A stretch of 64,000 bases of DNA, from positions 3,484,749 to 3,548,748 of the forward strand of contig NZ_KQ033919.1 in the NCBI RefSeq assembly GCF_000969825.1, read 5' to 3'. The DNA comes from Parabacteroides gordonii MS-1 = DSM 23371 (GTDB taxonomy: Bacteria > Bacteroidota > Bacteroidia > Bacteroidales > Tannerellaceae). This document shows, one piece after another, positions 46,863-54,810 of this stretch (within the stretch, counting starts at the first letter, position 1; every line of letters starts with the position of its first letter). The notes below the pieces were generated by a model that saw only the letters and a program-made list of their open reading frames with translations, had not been told where the DNA came from and made no database searches. The position numbers and the translations under genes were made by a program.

Positions 46863-47660
46863 ATGAATAAAATTGTAAGTAAAGAACATTTCTCTGCCAA
46901 CGTAGTGAAGCTGGAAGTTGAGGCTCCTCTGATTGCCCGCTCACGCAAGGCCGGTCACTTTGTGATCGTGAAAGTGGGAGAGAAAGGCGAACGTATCCCC
47001 TTAACCATTGCAGGAGCAGACACTCAGAAAGGAACCATCACCCTGGTGATCCAGGCCGTGGGAGGTTCGTCCAAGAAGATCTGCGATTTGAACGCAGGCG
47101 ATTATATCACCGACCTGGTAGGCCCCCTGGGACAAGCTACCCATATCGAGAAGGTAGGTACGGTGGTCTGTGCCGGAGGTGGCGTAGGTGTAGCTCCGCT
47201 GCTGCCTATCGTTGAAGCATTCCATAAGGCCGGCAACCGCGTGATCGTCGTACTGGCTGCCCGTACGAAAGACCTGGTGATCCTCGAAGACCAGATGAAG
47301 GCCAACTCCGACGAAGTGATCGTGATGACCGACGACGGTTCATACGGCACGAAAGGACTGGTGACGAACGGTGTCGAAAGCGTGATCAACCGTGAGAAGG
47401 TAGACCTGTGTGTAACCATCGGCCCGGCTGTGATGATGAAATTCGTTTCAGCCCTTACAAAGAAATATGAGATACCTACTGTCGCTTCCCTCAATACGAT
47501 CATGGTAGACGGTACCGGTATGTGCGGTGCCTGCCGTATCACGGTGGGCGGAAAGACGAAGTTCGTCTGTGTGGACGGCCCCGAATTCGACGCCCACCAG
47601 GTTGATTTCGACGAGATGCTGATGCGTCTGAGTGCTTATAAAGATATTGAAAAGAAGTAA
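46863..47660 (+). CDS. Sulfide dehydrogenase/NfnA-like FAD/NAD-binding subunit
   Basis: About 265 residues. It contains an FAD-binding beta-barrel (about 1-95), an NAD(P)-binding domain beginning at VCAGGGVGVAPLLPIVEAF (about 105), and a C-terminal [2Fe-2S] site formed by GTGMCGACRITVGGKTKFVC. Together with the next gene product it matches the two-subunit NfnAB enzyme (reduced ferredoxin:NADP+ oxidoreductase) or the related sulfide dehydrogenase/glutamate-synthase-type complexes. In anaerobes NfnAB balances NADH, NADPH and ferredoxin by electron bifurcation. The assignment to bifurcation rather than simple transhydrogenation is inference. ATG 46863 is supported by the promoter box over the earlier ATG. 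Confidence 0.87.
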   Translation: MNKIVSKEHFSANVVKLEVEAPLIARSRKAGHFVIVKVGEKGERIPLTIAGADTQKGTITLVIQAVGGSSKKICDLNAGDYITDLVGPLGQATHIEKVGTVVCAGGGVGVAPLLPIVEAFHKAGNRVIVVLAARTKDLVILEDQMKANSDEVIVMTDDGSYGTKGLVTNGVESVINREKVDLCVTIGPAVMMKFVSALTKKYEIPTVASLNTIMVDGTGMCGACRITVGGKTKFVCVDGPEFDAHQVDFDEMLMRLSAYKDIEKK

Positions 47661-47673
47661 CCACCGAGATACA

Positions 47674-49146
47674 ATGACAACAGAAGAATTGATCGCTGCC
47701 CGCCGTGCCGAGCCCTGGAGGGAAGCACTGCGCAAAAGCAAGAAGAATAAAGAACGCACGGATATCCCCCGTGTAGAGATGAACGAGCTCGATCCGGAAT
47801 ACCGCAGCCACACCCGCCTGGAAGAGGTGAACCTGGGGCTGACGAAGGAACAGGCCATGCAGGAGGCGCAACGTTGCCTCGACTGCCCGAACCCTACTTG
47901 TATGGAAGGTTGCCCGGTGAGCATCAACATCCCGACATTTATCAAGAACATCGAACGCGGCGAGTTCCTCGAAGCAGCCAAAGTGCTGAAGGAAACCAGC
48001 GCGTTGCCTGCCGTTTGCGGCCGTGTTTGTCCGCAGGAGAAACAATGCGAAAGCAAATGCATCCATCTGAAGATGAAAAAGGAACCGGTAGCTATCGGTT
48101 ACCTCGAACGTTTCGCAGCCGACTACGAGCGTGAAAGCGGACAGATATCCGTCCCCGAAATCGCTGAGAAGAACGGTATCAAGATTGCCGTGATCGGATC
48201 GGGCCCTGCCGGCCTTTCCTTTGCCGGAGATATGGCGAAGCGCGGATACGATGTGACTGTATTCGAAGCGCTCCACGAGATCGGCGGCGTATTGAAATAC
48301 GGAATCCCTGAATTCCGCCTGCCTAACAAGATCGTGGATGTGGAGATCGAAGGCCTTCGCAAGATGGGCGTGAAGTTCATATCCAACTGCATCGTCGGCA
48401 AGACGATCAGTTACGACGACCTGCACGAAGAGGGCTTCAAAGGCTTCTTTGCCGCCAGCGGTGCCGGCCTGCCCAACTTCATGAACATACCGGGTGAAAA
48501 CCTGATCGGCGTGATGTCGTCCAACGAATACCTGACACGTGTCAACCTGATGGACGCTGCCAACCCCGAAAGCGATACCCCTGTGCTGCAAGGCAAGAAG
48601 GTGGCCGTGATCGGTGGAGGTAATACCGCGATGGACTCCGTACGTACCGCCCGCCGCCTGGGCGCCGAACGTGCCATGATCGTCTACCGCCGGAGCGAAG
48701 AGGAAATGCCTGCCCGTATCGAGGAGGTGAAACATGCTAAGGAAGAAGGCGTGGAATTCCTGAACCTGCACAACCCGGTCGAATACATCGGTGACGAAAG
48801 AGGCCGTGTAAAACAGATGCGTTTGCAGAAGATGGAACTGGGCGAACCGGATGCTTCCGGACGTCGCCGTCCCGTCGCCATCGAAGGAGCCATCGATACG
48901 ATCGACGTAGACGAAGTAATCGTCAGCGTCGGTGTTTCTCCCAACCCGCTTATCCCGCGTGCCTTCAGCGGCCTGGAAGTGAGCAAATGGGGCACGATCG
49001 TAGTCGACCAGGATACGATGCGTTCGGCTTTACCGGATGTATATGCCGGAGGCGACATCGTGCGTGGTGGTGCCACCGTGATCCTGGCGATGGGTGATGG
49101 CCGTAAAGCGGCTGCCGCTATGGATGCCAGCCTGCAGGGAAAATGA
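47674..49146 (+). CDS. gltA: NfnB/GltD-like NADPH-dependent oxidoreductase subunit (named gltA in many Bacteroidetes)
   Basis: About 490 residues, the large partner of the previous gene, starting 13 bases after its stop (the open frame extends 14 codons further up, into the previous gene). The N-terminus binds two [4Fe-4S] clusters (CLDCPNPTCMEGCPVSINIP and CGRVCPQEKQCESKC). FAD is bound at VIGSGPAGLSFAGDMAKRGY (about 170) and NADPH at VIGGGNTAMDSVRTARRLGA (about 310). The late YAGGDIVRGGATVILAMGDG is the conserved FAD-binding end. Homologues are called glutamate synthase small subunit, but no large gltB subunit is near; the pairing with NfnA makes an Nfn-type complex likelier. Confidence 0.88.
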   Translation: MTTEELIAARRAEPWREALRKSKKNKERTDIPRVEMNELDPEYRSHTRLEEVNLGLTKEQAMQEAQRCLDCPNPTCMEGCPVSINIPTFIKNIERGEFLEAAKVLKETSALPAVCGRVCPQEKQCESKCIHLKMKKEPVAIGYLERFAADYERESGQISVPEIAEKNGIKIAVIGSGPAGLSFAGDMAKRGYDVTVFEALHEIGGVLKYGIPEFRLPNKIVDVEIEGLRKMGVKFISNCIVGKTISYDDLHEEGFKGFFAASGAGLPNFMNIPGENLIGVMSSNEYLTRVNLMDAANPESDTPVLQGKKVAVIGGGNTAMDSVRTARRLGAERAMIVYRRSEEEMPARIEEVKHAKEEGVEFLNLHNPVEYIGDERGRVKQMRLQKMELGEPDASGRRRPVAIEGAIDTIDVDEVIVSVGVSPNPLIPRAFSGLEVSKWGTIVVDQDTMRSALPDVYAGGDIVRGGATVILAMGDGRKAAAAMDASLQGK

Positions 49147-49168
49147 TCTGAAATTAAGATAAAGCGAG

Positions 49169-49197
49169 AAGCCCGGCCATTGAGGTCGGGCTTTTTT
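49169..49197 (+). terminator. Rho-independent terminator
   Basis: AAGCCCGGCC (49169-49178) pairs with GGTCGGGCTT (49184-49193, one wobble), followed by T residues. Confidence 0.88.
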
Positions 49198-49282
49198 ATT
49201 GCCGGAACAGGATGAAATCTATGCTATTTCTGATTTTTCAATGCTTCCTTGCAAAAAAAGGTTGTAATGATAAATTTATTCT

Positions 49283-49290
49283 TATATTTG
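49283..49290 (+). promoter_or_regulatory. Promoter without a following gene
   Basis: TATATTTG with TTG at 49262-49264 (18 bases apart) is one of the best promoter matches in the window. No protein gene of reasonable length follows on this strand. Confidence 0.6.
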
Positions 49291-49296
49291 CGTTTA

Positions 49297-49415
49297 CCGT
49301 ATCAAACGGAACCAGACATAAAAGAGAGGTAAAGAAGATATTTATACAATAGTTATAAATATTGGTGTGTCTATGAAGGGGCTGCGACAGGTGTGTTGCA
49401 GCCCTATTTGTTTAT
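49297..49415 (+). ncRNA. Candidate small RNA, about 110-120 bases
   Basis: It starts a few bases after the 49283 promoter and ends in a hairpin, GGGCTGC (49379-49385) with GCAGCCC (49398-49404), followed by the T-rich TATTTGTTTATTT. Only a 19-codon frame (ATG at 49374) lies inside. The 3' tail overlaps the end of the frameshifted HepT gene on the other strand. No known RNA family is recognised. Confidence 0.4.
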
Positions 49416-49757
49416 TTAGGGTGGTTAAGTAAGTCTAAAACATCTTTCTTTAAAGCCGGGATATGTCTTATAATGAGCCCCCAGAGAAATTCGGTAGTGA
49501 CACTGTCGTAACCGTGTATTACTTTGTTCCTTGTATTGACGATTGCTCTGGCGTTAGGCAATATAAAAGTTGGATCTATTTTGACGGATTCGATTGATTG
49601 CTTCTCCCATTATTTCAACGTTTCTCTCAACGGCTCTTTGGAGAATAATCTCTTTCCTGAATTCCTCGAATAGTTTAGGCCCTTCAGGAAAATAACTTTC
49701 CACTTCATTAATAGAAAGAAGCACATCGTACAGATGTTTTTCAATATACTCATCCAT
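49412..49757 (-). pseudogene. HepT-like HEPN toxin gene, frameshifted
   Basis: The frame from 49757 stops after 67 residues (RIRQNRSNFYIA). In the next frame a perfect continuation is present: LPNARAIVNTRNKVIHGYDS and on to LLNHPK, stop at 49412. Taking one base out of the four-T run at 49579-49582 joins the two parts as RQIDPTFILPNARAI, exactly what the HepT family shows, for a protein of about 114 residues. The HEPN RNase motif R-x4-H-x-Y (RNKVIHGY) lies after the shift, so the short product lacks the active site. The start overlaps the MntA-like gene by 8 bases, as in the intact pair at 62525-63188. Either the toxin is broken, the run is phase variable, or the base is a sequencing error. 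Confidence 0.8.
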
Positions 49758-50049
49758 ATATTAATTGCTTTGACGAGTCAATGTTTCTTCGTAAAATAGG
49801 ATTTCGTATAGCTTTATCTTCGAGTAAATCTACATCCCTGCGGAAGATATTGGATAATGCATCTTTTAAATCAAAGTAATTGTCTGCGTAATCTTCCGGT
49901 GTGACGCCTTCAAAGTCTACCAATAAATCGATGTCGCTCTTGTCGGTAAAGCGATTTGTCAGTACAGAACCGAAAGCAAACATTCTTTTTACTTTATGCT
50001 TCTTGCATAAAGCAATAATTCCGGGTAAGTAATTGCTGAAGAAGTTCAT
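49750..50049 (-). CDS. MntA-like nucleotidyltransferase (antitoxin of HepT/MntA)
   Basis: A 99-residue minimal nucleotidyltransferase. The catalytic GS-x10-D-x-D is intact (GSVLTNRFTDKSDIDLLV, about residues 27-44). In the known HepT/MntA system the MntA protein AMPylates a tyrosine beside the HEPN active site of HepT and so silences this RNase. The HepT gene overlaps the end of this gene by 8 bases, which shows the module, but HepT is frameshifted here. A TACCTTTG box (50071-50078, minus strand) lies just before the start. Confidence 0.85.
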   Translation of the reverse strand: MNFFSNYLPGIIALCKKHKVKRMFAFGSVLTNRFTDKSDIDLLVDFEGVTPEDYADNYFDLKDALSNIFRRDVDLLEDKAIRNPILRRNIDSSKQLIYG

Positions 50050-50070
50050 ATCCTTTGTCTTTAGTTATAA

Positions 50071-50078
50071 CAAAGGTA
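50071..50078 (-). promoter_or_regulatory. -7 promoter box for the MntA/HepT pair
   Basis: CAAAGGTA on the + strand, TACCTTTG on the minus strand, 22 bases before the start at 50049. Confidence 0.6.
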
Positions 50079-50167
50079 TATATTATTCTTTAAACGGACA
50101 ACAGAGGGAAGTTGTATAAAATAAAAAGCCCCGATATTGCAAGCAATACCGAGGCCTTTTGGAAGCG

Positions 50168-50240
50168 AGCGAAAGACGGGACTCGAACCCGCGACCCTAA
50201 CCTTGGCAAGGTTATGCTCTACCAACTGAGCTACTTTCGC
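50168..50240 (-). tRNA. tRNA-Gly (GCC)
   Basis: A 73-base cloverleaf. Acceptor GCGAAAG pairs with CTTTCGC, D-arm GCTC/GAGC, anticodon stem with loop TTGCCAA (anticodon GCC), T-arm GCGGG-TTCGAGT-CCCGT. CCA is not encoded. Identical in sequence to the copy at 50383-50455. Confidence 0.96.
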
Positions 50241-50277
50241 AAATCGAAAGGGATGAACCCGAAAAATACATCCTTTG

Positions 50278-50361
50278 TACTCGAAGCGGGACTTGAACCC
50301 GCACAGCCGCAATGGCCAAAGGATTTTAAGTCCTTCGTGTCTACCATTCCACCATTCGAGC
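50278..50361 (-). tRNA. tRNA-Leu (UAA)
   Basis: An 84-base class II tRNA with a long variable arm. Anticodon stem AAGGA/TCCTT encloses the loop CTTAAAA-like sequence with anticodon TAA; T-arm GCGGG-TTCAAGT-CCCGC; acceptor GCTCGAA against TTCGAGT. It lies between two identical tRNA-Gly genes and is probably co-transcribed with them. Confidence 0.95.
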
Positions 50362-50382
50362 ATCCCTTTCTCTTAAGAGATG

Positions 50383-50455
50383 AGCGAAAGACGGGACTCG
50401 AACCCGCGACCCTAACCTTGGCAAGGTTATGCTCTACCAACTGAGCTACTTTCGC
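50383..50455 (-). tRNA. tRNA-Gly (GCC), second copy
   Basis: Same 73 bases as 50168-50240. It is the first gene of the tRNA cluster, preceded on the minus strand by a TACCTTTG box at 50476-50483. Confidence 0.96.
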
Positions 50456-50475
50456 GTTCTTTGCGTTTGCGTGTG

Positions 50476-50483
50476 CAAAGGTA
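50476..50483 (-). promoter_or_regulatory. -7 promoter box for the tRNA cluster
   Basis: CAAAGGTA on the + strand, 21 bases before the first tRNA. Confidence 0.65.
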
Positions 50484-50544
50484 GATAACTTTTTTATATC
50501 TGCAAATAATTGGAGAAAAAAGTTTACCGCAAGGGCTGATTTTT

Positions 50545-51000
50545 TTAATACTGGATTAATAATTCACTCCCTCGCTGGGTGACATTAAACTTCGTAAGTG
50601 CAAATTCCGACGGGCCATCTGACGGAGTACCAGACCCGTAGGCTATTTCGTACTTCGTTCCGCATTCCGGACACTGTGCCCACCCTGTATTATCTGCTTT
50701 TACCCTGATATCCTTTTTCCCTTCGTGGGGGCAACACAAATCATAAGCATAATATTGTGTACCTCCCGTAGTGGCGCTGAAGCCGTTTACGACCAACACG
50801 CCCGAAAAACCGAGCCGTGTACCGTAGTTCTGACCTACTTCGCTTGTGATCTCTTTAAAGTGGAGAGAACCCACCAGGTCTTTGTCTTTGAACTGCAAGT
50901 CCAATTCCAGGTACACCGGTGCATAAGGCACGTTTGACACATTCACCTTATTGCACGACATCACCAGCAGCACCACCAAACAAAAAAATATCCTTTTCAT
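50545..51000 (-). CDS. Rieske-like lipoprotein with an altered metal-binding motif
   Basis: A 151-residue lipoprotein (lipobox VMSC, Cys16). The C-terminal half has the layout of a Rieske [2Fe-2S] domain: C-P-H at LCCPHEG, 17 residues, then C-P-E-C at AQCPECGTKY, and a late proline/glycine loop (GTPSDGPSE). The second box should read C-x2-H, but the His is replaced by Cys, giving three Cys and one His as possible ligands. It could bind a [2Fe-2S] cluster in an unusual way, or a zinc ion. It follows argH by 4 bases and is the last gene of the pyrE operon. The function is unknown. Confidence 0.7.
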   Translation of the reverse strand: MKRIFFCLVVLLVMSCNKVNVSNVPYAPVYLELDLQFKDKDLVGSLHFKEITSEVGQNYGTRLGFSGVLVVNGFSATTGGTQYYAYDLCCPHEGKKDIRVKADNTGWAQCPECGTKYEIAYGSGTPSDGPSEFALTKFNVTQRGSELLIQY

Positions 51001-51004
51001 CCTA

Positions 51005-52342
51005 TTATACTAACAGTTTCTTTTCAGCTTCGTTTACCTTATTAAACGAGAAACCATCGATAATATTTTGCATCAGGGCGGAAATACTGTCATTGCACAG
51101 ATTACCGATACTACCCTCATGTGTATGGTTCACAGCCTTATTCGGCGTGAAATTACCCGCTTCGATCTCCAGACCGACCCGTTTATAAGCGTCGCGGAAA
51201 GGAACACCTTCCAGCACGAGGCGGTTCACCTCCTCTACACTGAACAGCAAGGCATACTTATCGTCATCCAGGATATGATCGTTCACCTTCACCTCCCGCA
51301 TCATATGCGTAACCATGCGGAGACAATCCTTCAGCTCGTCGAAAGCAGGCAGGAACACCTCTTTGATGATCTGCAGGTCGCGGAAATAACCCGAAGGCAG
51401 GTTGTTGCATATCAACGTGATCTGCTGCGGCAATCCCTGTATCTTATTACATTTCGCACGCGTCAGTTCGAACACATCCGGATTCTTCTTATGCGGCATG
51501 ATGCTGGAACCCGTCGTAAACTGATCCGGCAACTTGATGAAACCGAAGTTTTGGCTATTGAACATACAAGCATCGAACGCCAGCTTCGAAAGCGAAGCGG
51601 CAATACCCGCCATTGCAAAAGCCACCGTGCGCTCCATCTTGCCACGTCCCATCTGCGCATACACTACATTATAATCCATCGAGTCGAAGCCCAACAGGTC
51701 GGTAGTCATGCTGCGGTTCAGCGGGAAAGACGAGCCGTATCCGGCAGCCGAACCCAGCGGATTGCGGTTGCACACCTTGTAGGCCGCCTGCATCATCTGC
51801 AAATCGTCAGCCAGGCTCTCGGCATACGCACCGAACCAAAGGCCGAACGACGAAGGCATCGCCACCTGCAAATGGGTATATCCCGGCATCAACACCTCCT
51901 GATAGCGGTTGCTCTGGCTGATCAGTACCTCGAACAGGCCGTTCGTCAGTTCCACCAGCTCCTGTATCTGTGCACGTGTGTAGAGTTTCAGGTCGAGCAG
52001 CACCTGGTCGTTGCGCGAACGTCCGCTGTGTATCTTCTTGCCCACATCACCCAGACGGCGTGTCAGCATCAGCTCCACCTGCGAATGGACGTCTTCCACG
52101 CCCTCTTCGATCACGAACTCACCGCTGTCGGCAACGGCATAGATGTTTTTCAGTTCTGCCAGCAGCGCTGTCAGTTCCTCTTTCGTGAGCAACCCGATGC
52201 TTTCAAGCATCGTGATATGAGCCATCGAGCCAAGGACGTCGTACTTAGCGAGGTAAAGATCCATTTCGCGGTCTTTGCCTACGGTAAAGGTTTCGACTTC
52301 CTTGTCTACCTGTACATTTTTTTCCCAAAGTTTCTGAGCCAT
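51005..52342 (-). CDS. argH: Argininosuccinate lyase
   Basis: A 445-residue cytoplasmic enzyme of the fumarase/aspartase superfamily that splits argininosuccinate to arginine and fumarate, the last step of arginine synthesis. The signature GSSIMPHKKNPD is present with its catalytic Ser region (about 280-290); HSGRSRNDQV (about 105) and PGYTHLQVAMPSSF (about 155) are the other conserved blocks. It lies 9 bases after the SRPBCC gene. Other arg genes are not in the window. Confidence 0.96.
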   Translation of the reverse strand: MAQKLWEKNVQVDKEVETFTVGKDREMDLYLAKYDVLGSMAHITMLESIGLLTKEELTALLAELKNIYAVADSGEFVIEEGVEDVHSQVELMLTRRLGDVGKKIHSGRSRNDQVLLDLKLYTRAQIQELVELTNGLFEVLISQSNRYQEVLMPGYTHLQVAMPSSFGLWFGAYAESLADDLQMMQAAYKVCNRNPLGSAAGYGSSFPLNRSMTTDLLGFDSMDYNVVYAQMGRGKMERTVAFAMAGIAASLSKLAFDACMFNSQNFGFIKLPDQFTTGSSIMPHKKNPDVFELTRAKCNKIQGLPQQITLICNNLPSGYFRDLQIIKEVFLPAFDELKDCLRMVTHMMREVKVNDHILDDDKYALLFSVEEVNRLVLEGVPFRDAYKRVGLEIEAGNFTPNKAVNHTHEGSIGNLCNDSISALMQNIIDGFSFNKVNEAEKKLLV

Positions 52343-52351
52343 AATGCGGAG

Positions 52352-52762
52352 TTAATAAGGCAGGCCGGCAATCACAGTCGATATCTTGTCGAGAGCGTCC
52401 TGCAATGGTTTTGATACCATCGGTTTGATAAACGGGTTCAGATCGGCGCGGATCGTCATCTTCAGCCGCGTGTCGTTTTCCTCCATCTGTTTCAGTTGGA
52501 TCCAGAGGAAGAGGGGAACGGGCGAATTGGTTGTAGTAAATTTGATCGTTTTATTCGGTTCGCGCTCAACGATCTCGAAGCGTATCTTACCTACGGGATC
52601 GACAGCGAAACCACAGGAGTCGCTGTCGAACTCAAAGTCTTTTATCTTGTCCTGCGGAATGCGGTCCTTTACCCGTTCCAGGTTGGAAAGGTCGGACAGC
52701 ATTGCATAGACACGATCCTCGTTATAGGGGATCGTTTTGATCTCACTAACAAATTCTGTCAT
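52352..52762 (-). CDS. SRPBCC-fold (polyketide cyclase/START-like) protein
   Basis: A 136-residue cytoplasmic protein with the helix-grip fold pattern: EFVSEIKTIPYNEDRVYAML at the N-terminus, a beta-sheet core (FAVDPVGKIRFEIVEREPNK) and a long C-terminal helix (KPMVSKPLQDALDKISTVI). The ligand is unknown. It lies between pyrE (15 bases) and argH (9 bases) on the same strand, an arrangement frequent in Bacteroidales, so it is surely co-transcribed. No catalytic motif is recognised. Confidence 0.82.
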   Translation of the reverse strand: MTEFVSEIKTIPYNEDRVYAMLSDLSNLERVKDRIPQDKIKDFEFDSDSCGFAVDPVGKIRFEIVEREPNKTIKFTTTNSPVPLFLWIQLKQMEENDTRLKMTIRADLNPFIKPMVSKPLQDALDKISTVIAGLPY

Positions 52763-52777
52763 CCTGCTATTGTCTGA

Positions 52778-53416
52778 TTAAGCTTCGGGATTCCAGTTTG
52801 CGGGGTCTTTACGCCATTCCTGCAGGGTAGCGATTTCCGATTCGTCGATATAGTCTGTGCGTACAGCCTCTTCGATAACGGCATCGTAATTGCTCAGCGT
52901 AGTCAATGTAACCTTGGCATCCTTGAACTGCTGTGTGGCAACAGGGAAGCCGTGTGTGAAGATGGCAACCATACCTACCACGTCGCAACCGAAGTTACGT
53001 ACAGCCTGAACAGCTTTCAAGCTGCTGCCGCCGGTAGATACCAGGTCTTCGATGATTACTACTTTAGAACCCGGTTTCAATTCACCTTCGATAAGGTTTT
53101 CCAGTCCGTGATCCTTCGGCGTTGCGCGGATGTAAACAAAAGGCAATCCCAACAGGTCGGCAACCAATGCACCCTGTGCGATAGCTCCTGTGGCAACTCC
53201 TGCGATGGCGTCTGCGTTTTCGTATTTCTCGCTGATAACACGTGCCAGTTCCAGTTTAATGAAGCTACGAACAGCCGGGTAAGAAAGCGTCTTTCTGTTA
53301 TCACAGTAAATCGGCGACTTCCAGCCGGAAGCCCATGTGAACGGATTGGCCGGTTGTAACTTAACGGCTTTAATTTTTAATAATTTCTCTGCAACTAATC
53401 TTTCCAGTGTTTTCAT
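52778..53416 (-). CDS. pyrE: Orotate phosphoribosyltransferase
   Basis: A 212-residue enzyme of pyrimidine synthesis that makes orotidine 5'-phosphate from orotate and PRPP. The PRPP-binding loop VVIIEDLVSTGGSSLKAV is intact (about 118-136), and the N-terminal FTWASGWKSPIYCDNR is the orotate-binding part. First gene of an operon with SRPBCC, argH and the Rieske-like gene. A TACTTTTG box precedes it. Confidence 0.96.
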   Translation of the reverse strand: MKTLERLVAEKLLKIKAVKLQPANPFTWASGWKSPIYCDNRKTLSYPAVRSFIKLELARVISEKYENADAIAGVATGAIAQGALVADLLGLPFVYIRATPKDHGLENLIEGELKPGSKVVIIEDLVSTGGSSLKAVQAVRNFGCDVVGMVAIFTHGFPVATQQFKDAKVTLTTLSNYDAVIEEAVRTDYIDESEIATLQEWRKDPANWNPEA

Positions 53417-53447
53417 ACAATCCTACATATATATTTATATCAAAGTG

Positions 53448-53455
53448 CAAAAGTA
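53448..53455 (-). promoter_or_regulatory. -7 promoter box for the pyrE operon
   Basis: CAAAAGTA on the + strand, TACTTTTG on the minus strand, 32 bases before the start at 53416. Confidence 0.65.
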
Positions 53456-53638
53456 GGCAATCGGAATGATATAACCTTGTAGATACCGAAAAAAATGAAT
53501 GCCTGAAAAGATGTTATTTAAAACAAAGAGCCCACCCTTTCTTCCAGAGCAGGCTTGGAAAGAGGGGGCAGGCTGTTTGCGGGGCAGTCCGTGAACTACC
53601 CGTACGGAGCTGGCTTTCGTCAGAATCTGAGACGTATC

Positions 53639-53809
53639 CTAAGGGATAGTTTCAAATAGAGGTTCAGCCCTTTCCTGGCCAGGCGGCGAAGCAGGGCGGG
53701 GATAGTTTTCAACAGGAGCAATTGTTTCTTCATCCGGAGTGGGTTTAAAGTGAAACAGAAAATTAAGCAAAGCGAGAATGAACTCGAGGATTTTTTTAAT
53801 TTTTGCCAT
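53639..53809 (-). CDS. Small hydrophobic protein following the HU-like gene
   Basis: A 56-residue protein from ATG 53809 (MAKIKKILEFILALLNFLFH, one hydrophobic segment, then a Pro/Glu-rich tail). The open frame extends further up, but the ATG at 53809 begins a sensible small membrane protein. In Bacteroides a short membrane protein (called smalltalk) regularly follows HU-like genes of this type, and position and size fit. The amidase usually found next in such clusters is absent. Confidence 0.5.
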   Translation of the reverse strand: MAKIKKILEFILALLNFLFHFKPTPDEETIAPVENYPRPASPPGQERAEPLFETIP

Positions 53810-53891
53810 AGGATAATTATTATTTATAGGGTGGATAATTCGATAATCGCCCGGACAGTCTTGTCGTTGCATGCCAGGCTGCACCTAATAA

Positions 53892-54335
53892 CTACTCGAT
53901 AACGGGTCGGTCGTCCTCGCCGCCGGCATCCGGTTGTTCCGGCTCTTTGCCGATACGCTCGAAGCTGACTTTATCGAGCATGGCACGCAACCGGGCGCCG
54001 GGGGTAAAGATGATTTTCGGTTTGCGGATCATGCCCGCCTGGAAATCCTTTTCGAGCACCGAGCCCGAACTGCCGATCGACAGGCGGAGACGCCCCAGCG
54101 TATCCAGTTCGACCACCTCATTACGCAGCAACGCCTCCTCCGTTGCCCGCAGCAGTCCGCGCACCACCAGCGCCACATCACCGTCGCTCGCCGTCGAGCG
54201 GTCGGCTATCACATCGCAGATCGAATTAAAATTCATCGTTCCGCTTACCGGGGCAGATGCATAATGACGTTTCGCTCCTTCTGCCGCACCTTTCGTAAGG
54301 TCTTTTTTCAAGACCAGCTTGTACTTTACTGACAT
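53892..54335 (-). CDS. HU/IHF-like DNA-binding protein
   Basis: A 147-residue protein of the Bacteroidetes HU-like family. The N-terminal VKYKLVLKKDLTKGAAEGAK differs from normal HU; the HU core is seen in SICDVIADRSTASDGDVALV, LDTLGRLRLSIGSSGS and KPKIIFTPGARLRAMLDKV, and an acidic tail follows. Such proteins typically lie near DUF4248 and DUF3987 genes, as here, with a divergent orientation. A TATCTTTG box (54390-54397, minus strand) lies 55 bases upstream. Confidence 0.85.
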   Translation of the reverse strand: MSVKYKLVLKKDLTKGAAEGAKRHYASAPVSGTMNFNSICDVIADRSTASDGDVALVVRGLLRATEEALLRNEVVELDTLGRLRLSIGSSGSVLEKDFQAGMIRKPKIIFTPGARLRAMLDKVSFERIGKEPEQPDAGGEDDRPVIE

Positions 54336-54389
54336 AACTTTAAATGTTTAAGGGTTAGTGTATTAAAATCTTTATTTCTGATTACATTA

Positions 54390-54397
54390 CAAAGATA
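54390..54397 (-). promoter_or_regulatory. -7 promoter box for the HU-like gene
   Basis: CAAAGATA on the + strand, TATCTTTG on the minus strand. Confidence 0.6.
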
Positions 54398-54547
54398 ATG
54401 TATGCTTTACTACTGAAAGGATATTGCGGAAAGGTGCAGGATAATCAGTATGTATTATTTTTTCGATAAATATCCGTTGAAAAGCTAACAACGTATTCAT
54501 TTAATTCCTACATTGTGGTGTAATAAATAATTAAATATCAAAAAAAT

Positions 54548-54784
54548 ATGGAAGACAAAAAAACGCAACTGTCTCCCTGGGGGAGAGCGTATGGGGTAAC
54601 GGAATTTGCCCAACTTTATTTTCCCGGCCATACACCGGTGATTGCCTATAAACGAATGTGGGAATGGATACGCACCTCGCGCGGACTGAAAGCCAAGCTC
54701 GAAGCCGCCGGGTGGATGAAGTTCCAGAAACTCTACACGCCGAAGCAAGTAGGCGTACTGATCGAACATCTGGGGGAACCCTGA
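54548..54784 (+). CDS. DUF4248-type small protein
   Basis: A 78-residue protein without signal peptide. The pattern (WGRAYGVTEFAQLYFPGHTP, then AYKRMWEWIRTSRGLKAKLE, and FQKLYTPKQVGVLIEHLG) fits DUF4248, a family found directly before VirE_N/DUF3987 genes in Bacteroides. The central helix pair is basic and aromatic like a winged or helix-turn-helix domain, so DNA binding is plausible. The next gene begins 26 bases later. Confidence 0.78.
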   Translation: MEDKKTQLSPWGRAYGVTEFAQLYFPGHTPVIAYKRMWEWIRTSRGLKAKLEAAGWMKFQKLYTPKQVGVLIEHLGEP

Positions 54785-54810
54785 CAGTATAAACCTCATT
54801 ATAATTTAGT

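Noticed and set aside
50165-50455. tRNA cluster as an integration site (attachment repeats)
   Set aside because: The repeat is explained by two identical complete tRNA-Gly genes. No integrase or element borders are next to it.
51068-52414. Long antisense frame opposite argH
   Set aside because: argH on the minus strand is complete and conserved. The opposite frame has no motif and odd composition.
53471-53638. Remnant of the N-acetylmuramoyl-alanine amidase usually found in HU/DUF3987 clusters
   Set aside because: I translated the minus strand here and found no amidase motif; nothing supports a remnant.
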